Below, piece after piece: positions 7,181 through 11,040 of a stretch of DNA of 11,040 bases (position 1 is the stretch's first letter; the number at the start of each line of letters is the position of its first letter). The translations under genes and the position numbers were made by a program. Where the stretch lies: the NCBI GenBank assembly GCA_937891875.1, contig CALATR010000173.1:1-11040 (forward strand). Direction: 5' to 3'. This stretch comes from an uncultured Pseudomonadota bacterium. Lineage in GTDB: Bacteria; Myxococcota_A; UBA796; GCA-2862545. The notes below the pieces were generated by a model. The model saw nothing but the letters and a program-made list of their open reading frames with translations. It was not told the origin of the DNA and made no database searches.

Positions 7181-9232
7181 TCAGCCCTCCAGCGCGGCGA
7201 GCTTGTCCCGGACCTCGACCACCCGGGGATCGTCCCCGTCGAGCAGCGCGCCGAGAGCGTCGTGGGCCCGGACCAGCCAGCTCCGGGCGTCCGCTCGGCC
7301 GAGCGCGTGCCCGAGCTCGCCGACCCGCGCCGCCGCCTTCCAGGTCTCGGGATTGCCTGGCCCCACGCGCTCGAGAAAGACCGCGAACGCCTCCTCTGCC
7401 CGCGCCAGAGCCTCCTTCGAACGCCCACAAGCGGCCAGCGTCTCCGCGAGCACGCCCAGGGAGGAGCCGGCGAACGGGTCCCCCTCCTGCATGCGCACCG
7501 CGTACTCCGCGAGCTCCAGCGCCTCGTCCAGCCGGCCGGTCGCGAGGTGGCAGCGCGCGAGCCACTTGGCGGCGGAGCCCGCGCGGCTGCCGTCCCCCAG
7601 GATCAGCCGGTGGATGCGGAGCTCCTCCTGAAAGCCCTCGGTCGCCCGGGGCAGATCCCGAGCAAACCAAGCCGCCTGTGCCAGGGTCGACCAGGCGCTG
7701 GCCATGTCCGGGTGATCCGGATCCCGCGTGCGCTGGCGCAGGGCCATCAGCTCGTCTGCCCGGGCGCGCGCCTCCTCGTGGGCCCCCGCGCGGGCCTGGC
7801 AGGCCACGTACATGGCCAGGGCACCGGCGCGGCTGTCGGTGGGAATGGCGCGCTCGAACCACCCGGCGGCCTCGGAGAACGCGCCTCGACTCCAGGCGAT
7901 CCAGCCGCGCAGACCCCACAGCTCGACCCTCAGGGGGTGGGCCTCGGGCAGCAGTGCCTCCGCTGCCTCCGCGTGCAGGGCCGCCTGGTCGGTGTCGCCC
8001 CCACGTCGGGCGACGTTGCCGGCGAGCAGGAGGGTCCGGACCTTGAGGTCCACGTCGTCCACCCGCGGCAGGAGTGCCAGCGCCGCGTCGCGCTGGGCCT
8101 GGATGGCCTCCACCCGATCCCGGCCGAAGAACGAGCGCAGGAGCGCCAGGCGCAGTCCGAGCTCGGCGGTCGGGCTGCTGGCCAGCGCGCCGCGATCGGC
8201 GAGGGCGGCGGCGGACTCCAGCGCGGACAACAGCGTGCCCCGGCCGCCGGTCTCCCCGCGGGGATCGGCGGCGCGGACGATGGCGTTGACGAGCGACACG
8301 TCGGCATGCACCACCCGCTCGACGATGGCCACCGACACGGGCACCTCGCCGATGGCCGCACGCAGCCGACGGGAGAGCTCCGCGGCGTCCGCGGGGCGGC
8401 GGGCCGGGTCGTCCGCCAGCGCCGCGGCCAGCACCGGCGCCACCCGCGGGTCGAGGTCCAGCTCCTCGCCGATCCGGGCCAGCGCGAACACGTCCGCGGC
8501 GGGCAGCACCACGGCCCCGTCCCGCTGCTCGGGCGCCATGTAGTGCGGGGTCCCGCTCTGGAGGCCTGCCGCACCCGCCACCTGGGCGATGCCGAAGTCG
8601 AGCACGACCGGGCCGTACCGACCCAGCCGGATGTTGGCCGGCTTGAGGTCCAGGTGCACGAGCCCCTGGGCGTGTGCGACGGCCACCACCTCGACGAGCT
8701 CGACGAACACGGACAGCCGCTGGGAGCCGTCGAGGCTGGCGGCGGCGAGGTCCAGGGTCGGGCCCTCGACCAGCTCCTGGGCCATCCACTGGTGGCGGCC
8801 CTCGACGCCGCTGGCGATGACGAAGGGGATCCCGGGGTGGCGCAGGCCGGCCAGGGTGGTGGCCTCGTCCTGGAAGCGCGCCCGGGCACGGGGGGTGTCG
8901 AGCCAGGGATGCAGCAGCTTCACCGCCACCCGGCGCCGCGGCGCGTCCTGGGTCGCCTCCAGCACGACGCCGCTGGCACCCCGGCCGAGCTCCCGACCCA
9001 GGTCGAAGGTGCCCACCCGCTCCGGCTGGGCGATCTCGGTGACGACACAGCTCCACGCCAGGTCCGTCATGCCGGGCTCGTCCGCGCGCAGCATGGCCCG
9101 CACCTGCTCGGCGACGGCGACCGGCTCGGCGGAGAGGGCCTGCGCCTGCGCGTCTGCGTCGAGGTCGCACACCGCGTCGAAGACCTCGAGGGCCCGAGAG
9201 AGGCTCACGGACCGATCCGCCGCGTCAGCCAC
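7181..9232 (-). CDS. Soluble Ser/Thr protein kinase with TPR-like C-terminal repeats
   Basis: The protein has 683 residues from GTG 9232, which overlaps the sigma-factor end by 8 nt; GTG 9208 is an equally plausible start with 675 residues. A short N-terminal helical region (about 10-52) resembles that found in kinases paired with ECF sigma factors. The Hanks kinase domain spans about 76-293. Visible motifs are the G-loop GRGASG (83-88), VAVK with K105, helix-C E123, the catalytic loop HLDLKPAN with D195 and N200, DFG 212-214, and SGTPHYMAPE (226-235). HLD in place of HRD makes it a non-RD kinase. From APE (E235) to the conserved late arginine (about R279) is only about 44 residues, so helices around alpha-G appear shortened. 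Residues about 330-683 are helical A/L/E-rich repeats of TPR type (for example 405-460, 555-580, 595-620). No membrane segment is seen. The likely partner is the adjacent sigma factor, by analogy with known STPK-sigma pairs. Confidence 0.92.
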   Translation of the reverse strand: MADAADRSVSLSRALEVFDAVCDLDADAQAQALSAEPVAVAEQVRAMLRADEPGMTDLAWSCVVTEIAQPERVGTFDLGRELGRGASGVVLEATQDAPRRRVAVKLLHPWLDTPRARARFQDEATTLAGLRHPGIPFVIASGVEGRHQWMAQELVEGPTLDLAAASLDGSQRLSVFVELVEVVAVAHAQGLVHLDLKPANIRLGRYGPVVLDFGIAQVAGAAGLQSGTPHYMAPEQRDGAVVLPAADVFALARIGEELDLDPRVAPVLAAALADDPARRPADAAELSRRLRAAIGEVPVSVAIVERVVHADVSLVNAIVRAADPRGETGGRGTLLSALESAAALADRGALASSPTAELGLRLALLRSFFGRDRVEAIQAQRDAALALLPRVDDVDLKVRTLLLAGNVARRGGDTDQAALHAEAAEALLPEAHPLRVELWGLRGWIAWSRGAFSEAAGWFERAIPTDSRAGALAMYVACQARAGAHEEARARADELMALRQRTRDPDHPDMASAWSTLAQAAWFARDLPRATEGFQEELRIHRLILGDGSRAGSAAKWLARCHLATGRLDEALELAEYAVRMQEGDPFAGSSLGVLAETLAACGRSKEALARAEEAFAVFLERVGPGNPETWKAAARVGELGHALGRADARSWLVRAHDALGALLDGDDPRVVEVRDKLAALEG
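7186..7190 (-). promoter_or_regulatory. Strong Shine-Dalgarno for the second P450
   Basis: GGAGG on the minus strand lies within the last codons of the kinase gene, 6 nt before the GTG at 7179. The reading frame continues open to 7428, so this site rules out the longer version that would overlap the kinase gene. Confidence 0.75.
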
Positions 9233-9719
9233 CCAGCAGCTCGGCGCGGAGCAGGGCGCGGGCGACCCGCCAGTCACGCTGCACGGTGCGGACCGAGGCC
9301 CCCAGCAGCTCCGCCACCTCCTCCTGGGAGAACCCGCCGAACACCACCAGCTCCGCCACCTGTCCGCGGCGGGCATCGGCCTCGTGCAGCTTGGCGATGA
9401 CCGCGTCCAGCGCGAGCGCGTCGACCGGGTCCACCACCTCCCCCACCCCGCGCAGCGTCACCCGGACCGCGCCGCCCCCGCGCTTGGCCGCACCGCGCCG
9501 CCGCGCCCGGTCCACGATGATCTGGCGCATGGCCTTCACCGCGGTCCGCCGGAAGTGAAGGTCGCTCTCCCACTCGTGGCCTTCCATGCGGAGAAAGACC
9601 TCGTGCACGAGATCGGTGGGCGAGATCGAGCCGCCCGCGTCGAGCTGTTGGCGAGCCAGCTGGCGCAGCCGCCGGTAGCTCTCCTGGATCAGGCTGGCAG
9701 TGGAGTGGGAATCCTGCAC
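9225..9719 (-). CDS. ECF-like RNA polymerase sigma factor paired with a Ser/Thr kinase
   Basis: The protein has 164 residues. Region 2 includes YRRLRQLARQQL (15-26), SPTDLVHEVFLRM (33-45) and MRQIIVDRARRRGAAKRGGG (64-83). Region 4 holds a helix-turn-helix, GFSQEEVAELLGASVRTVQRDWRVARALL (129-157). This is the ECF-like group (Pfam Sigma70_ECF type) often found beside Ser/Thr kinases in Myxococcota and Planctomycetes. The acidic residues usually seen before the LVQEVF core are replaced by S33-P34-T35. In the Vibrio EcfP/PknT pair a threonine in this region is phosphorylated to activate the factor, so T35 is a candidate (inference). The N-terminus is short compared with the usual family. The start is GTG 9719 with only a weak GGTG close by; no other start exists upstream in frame. 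An inverted repeat CTACA-N6-TGTAG lies right at this start. It is the first gene of the - operon. Confidence 0.9.
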   Translation of the reverse strand: MQDSHSTASLIQESYRRLRQLARQQLDAGGSISPTDLVHEVFLRMEGHEWESDLHFRRTAVKAMRQIIVDRARRRGAAKRGGGAVRVTLRGVGEVVDPVDALALDAVIAKLHEADARRGQVAELVVFGGFSQEEVAELLGASVRTVQRDWRVARALLRAELLGG

Positions 9720-9734
9720 TACACCGACTTGTAG
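9719..9734. promoter_or_regulatory. Inverted repeat CTACA-N6-TGTAG over the sigma-factor start
   Basis: Perfect 5-bp arms with a 6-bp spacer, overlapping the first base of the sigma-factor GTG. The placement would let a bound dimer block transcription or translation start, so it is a candidate autoregulatory operator. A function is not shown. Confidence 0.4.
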
Positions 9735-9752
9735 ACCAGGCGGAGGCTCCCT

Positions 9753-9769
9753 GCCACGCCTGTCGTGGC
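9753..9769. promoter_or_regulatory. Inverted repeat GCCACG-N5-CGTGGC
   Basis: Perfect 6-bp arms around a 5-bp spacer, 34 bp upstream of the sigma-factor start. It could be an operator half-site pair or a small hairpin in the leader of the - operon. The arms differ from those of the neighbouring repeat, so a different binding protein would be needed. Confidence 0.4.
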
Positions 9770-9889
9770 GGTCCCGGAGATTTCCCTGGCCGGGGCGCCC
9801 GAGGAAGGACGGCAGTCGATGCCGTGGGGCTCGACGATCCGGGGAGGGGCTCCGACGGCAGGGGGCGCCGGACGAAGCGGCGGCCGGTC

Positions 9890-9902
9890 ATCGCCAGGCG
9901 AT
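9890..9902. promoter_or_regulatory. Inverted repeat ATCGCC-A-GGCGAT near the regulator promoter
   Basis: Perfect 6-bp arms with a single-base centre. It lies about where a -35 element would be for the TACAGT at 9914-9919. A dimer bound here would contact the promoter directly. The role is inferred from position. Confidence 0.4.
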
Positions 9903-9913
9903 CCACCCCTTGG

Positions 9914-9919
9914 TACAGT
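9914..9919 (+). promoter_or_regulatory. Possible -10 element of a leaderless promoter
   Basis: TACAGT resembles the sigma-70 -10 hexamer, and the regulator ATG begins 7 nt after it, which is where transcription would start. With no ribosome site in front of this ATG, the transcript may be leaderless. No TTGACA-like -35 is present at the usual spacing, so this is weak. Confidence 0.25.
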
Positions 9920-9925
9920 CCGCCC

Positions 9926-11040
9926 ATGTCCGTCGAATCCCTGGACGAGCGCCGCATGCACGCCGAGTGGCGCGCCCGTTCCCAGAGTCGGGACCCCCAC
10001 ACCCGCATGGCGCTGCTGGCCGAGCTCCACGGGGTCGCGTCGTCCGCTCTCGGTCGCGAGCTGGTCGCGGCGCTGTCGGAGGAGGCAGAGCCGCTGGCGG
10101 ACGGCCCGGGCCCCCCGCTCGTGTTCTGCGACGGCCAGGGAGAGCTGTGGAGCGACGGGCGACGCATCGCCCGGTTCAAGAGGAGCCGACTCCTCTATCG
10201 ACTGCTGAGGGAGATCGCCGTACACGGGGACTCCCTCCCCCGCGCAGCGCTCTACGAGCGCGTCTGGGAGCTCCCCTGGCGACCGCCCCACGCCGTGCAC
10301 GCCCTGCACGCGTCCATCAGCCGCCTGCGGGGCATGCTCGATGCAGACGTCGTCGGCCTCGTCGCCTCCCTCGACGGCTACCGCCTGACGCCCGAGCGCG
10401 CCGTCCTGCACTGGCGCGGCGAGCGCCCCGTCGGCTACCGCCCGGTCGATCTCCCCAGCCGGGGCCGGGTCTTCCACCACCTGCCCGAGCCGACCTGCGC
10501 CCTGGTCGGCCGCGACGATCTGCTGGTGGAGCTGGATCGCATGAGCGAGCGGCGCTCCGGCGTGCTGTGCGTGCTCGGACCGGCCGGGATCGGCAAGACC
10601 AGCCTGGTGCGCGCCTGGGCGGACGTCGTGCGGCGCCGCCCGGGCGGCTTCGCGTACGGCTGGTGGATCGACGTGGTCGCGGCAACGTCCGCAGAGGCCC
10701 TCGTCGAGCTGGTCGCCTCCCAGATGGGGCCCTCCACCGACCCGGACGAGCGCCTGCGCCATGCCGGTCGCGCCGTGCTGGTGCTGGACAACGTCGAGCA
10801 GCTCGTCGGCGAGCTGGAGCCCCTCGCGCGCTGGACCCGGTCGAACCCGGACCTCCTGGTGGTCGCGACCAGCCGCCGTCAGCTCGGGGTCTCCGGCGAG
10901 GTGGCCGTGAGCGTGCCGCCCCTGGACGTCGGAGCCGCCCGCGAGCTGCTGGACGAGCATGACCTCGAGGACCAGGACGCCGCGGCGATCGCCACTGCGG
11001 TGGGCCTCAACCCCCTCGCCCTGCGCCAGGTCAGCGCCCA
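9926..11040 (+). CDS. Winged-helix / STAND (NB-ARC) ATPase transcriptional regulator, 3'-truncated
   Basis: Translation from ATG 9926 runs open to the window end (371 full codons), so the gene continues beyond the window. After a charged N-terminal helix region, residues about 65-157 form an OmpR/PhoB-type winged helix: strand FCDGQGELWSDGRRIARF, helices around 86-98 and 106-115, recognition helix AVHALHASISRLRGML (123-138), and wing GLVASLDGYRLTPE. A STAND ATPase follows. Its Walker A is GPAGIGKTS (218-226, K224), the Walker B VLVLDN (284-289), a TSR motif is at 315-317, and the GxP-like GLNPLAL lies at 360-366. Such proteins (AfsR/SARP-like and NB-ARC regulators) usually end in TPR or other sensor repeats, not visible here. 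ATP-driven oligomerisation is expected to control DNA binding. It diverges from the sigma/kinase operon and could regulate it or itself through the inverted repeats between them. Confidence 0.9.
   Translation, partial: MSVESLDERRMHAEWRARSQSRDPHTRMALLAELHGVASSALGRELVAALSEEAEPLADGPGPPLVFCDGQGELWSDGRRIARFKRSRLLYRLLREIAVHGDSLPRAALYERVWELPWRPPHAVHALHASISRLRGMLDADVVGLVASLDGYRLTPERAVLHWRGERPVGYRPVDLPSRGRVFHHLPEPTCALVGRDDLLVELDRMSERRSGVLCVLGPAGIGKTSLVRAWADVVRRRPGGFAYGWWIDVVAATSAEALVELVASQMGPSTDPDERLRHAGRAVLVLDNVEQLVGELEPLARWTRSNPDLLVVATSRRQLGVSGEVAVSVPPLDVGAARELLDEHDLEDQDAAAIATAVGLNPLALRQVSA

Larger units (their letters stand above)
9720..9925. promoter_or_regulatory. Divergent control region between sigma operon and STAND regulator
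   Basis: This 206-bp gap lies between two genes that point away from each other. It contains three short perfect inverted repeats (9719-9734, 9753-9769, 9890-9902) and a -10-like TACAGT just before the + gene. No ribosome site of normal strength precedes either gene. I see no supportable small gene in it; a frame open from 9765 continues inside the regulator gene in another frame and is rejected. Confidence 0.5.

Noticed and set aside
5833..8046. Long + strand open frame (about 737 codons) across the second P450
   Set aside because: Antisense shadow with no recognisable domain, becoming Arg/Pro-rich; contradicted by the P450 motifs on the other strand.
6581..9400. Very long + strand open frame (about 939 codons) opposite the P450 and kinase
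   Set aside because: No family motif, rich in Arg/Gly/Ala/Pro. The minus strand encodes a complete P450 and kinase over the same bases.
9765..10208. Possible small + strand gene starting in the divergent gap
   Set aside because: Most of it lies in another frame of the regulator's winged-helix region; Arg/Ser/Pro-rich and no ribosome site.
9719..10960. Long minus-strand open frame (about 413 codons) opposite the STAND regulator
   Set aside because: The + strand reading from 9926 carries clear winged-helix, Walker A and Walker B motifs. The minus frame is low-complexity and is explained by high GC at third positions.
1..11040. Mobile element, CRISPR array, tRNA or rRNA
   Set aside because: No transposase or integrase motifs, no spaced direct repeats, no terminal repeats and no tRNA-like or rRNA-like sequence were noticed on either strand.

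Overview
This is a very GC-rich window (by eye clearly above 70%), densely coding, with many GTG starts and 1-8 nt gene junctions. An ECF-type sigma factor sits directly beside a soluble Ser/Thr protein kinase with TPR-like helices, next to stand-alone natural-product enzymes. That combination suggests a Myxococcota genome, perhaps the Nannocystis/Plesiocystis side. This is inferred from style and gene content, not from a marker gene. No rRNA, tRNA, CRISPR array, transposase or plasmid signature was seen.

Layout. (1) 3-824 (+): C-terminal part of an NAD-kinase-like protein, cut by the window edge. (2) 834-1160 (-): small membrane-anchored protein with four cysteines, tail-to-tail with gene 1. 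(3) 1161-1358: divergent intergenic region with a perfect 14-bp palindrome. (4) 1359-5939 (+): a tight four-gene operon. It encodes a saccharopine-dehydrogenase/trans-acting-enoyl-reductase-like oxidoreductase, a free-standing condensation-domain acyltransferase, a cytochrome P450, and an uncharacterised protein that may have a GNAT fold. Junctions are a 2-nt gap, a GTGA overlap and an ATGA overlap. (5) 5839-9719 (-): a converging three-gene operon, read in the order ECF-like sigma factor, Ser/Thr kinase with TPR-like C-terminus, second cytochrome P450. Its last gene overlaps the end of the + operon by 101 bp. (6) 9720-9925: divergent control region with three inverted repeats. (7) 9926 to the window end (+): a regulator with an OmpR-type winged helix and a STAND/NB-ARC ATPase. 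It has no stop before the window edge.

How the genes may work together (inference). The + operon looks like a small self-contained tailoring or acyl-transfer pathway: one redox enzyme, one C-domain enzyme, one P450 and one unknown. There is no polyketide synthase or NRPS module in the window. The oxidoreductase plus C-domain acyltransferase pair recalls the trans-acting enoyl reductase and PapA5 acyltransferase of mycobacterial dimycocerosate lipid assembly. The - operon places a second P450 under the same transcript as a sigma factor/kinase signalling pair. The STAND regulator fires away from that pair across operator-like repeats. The region could therefore be a signal-gated metabolite or lipid-modification locus, but no substrate can be read from the sequence.
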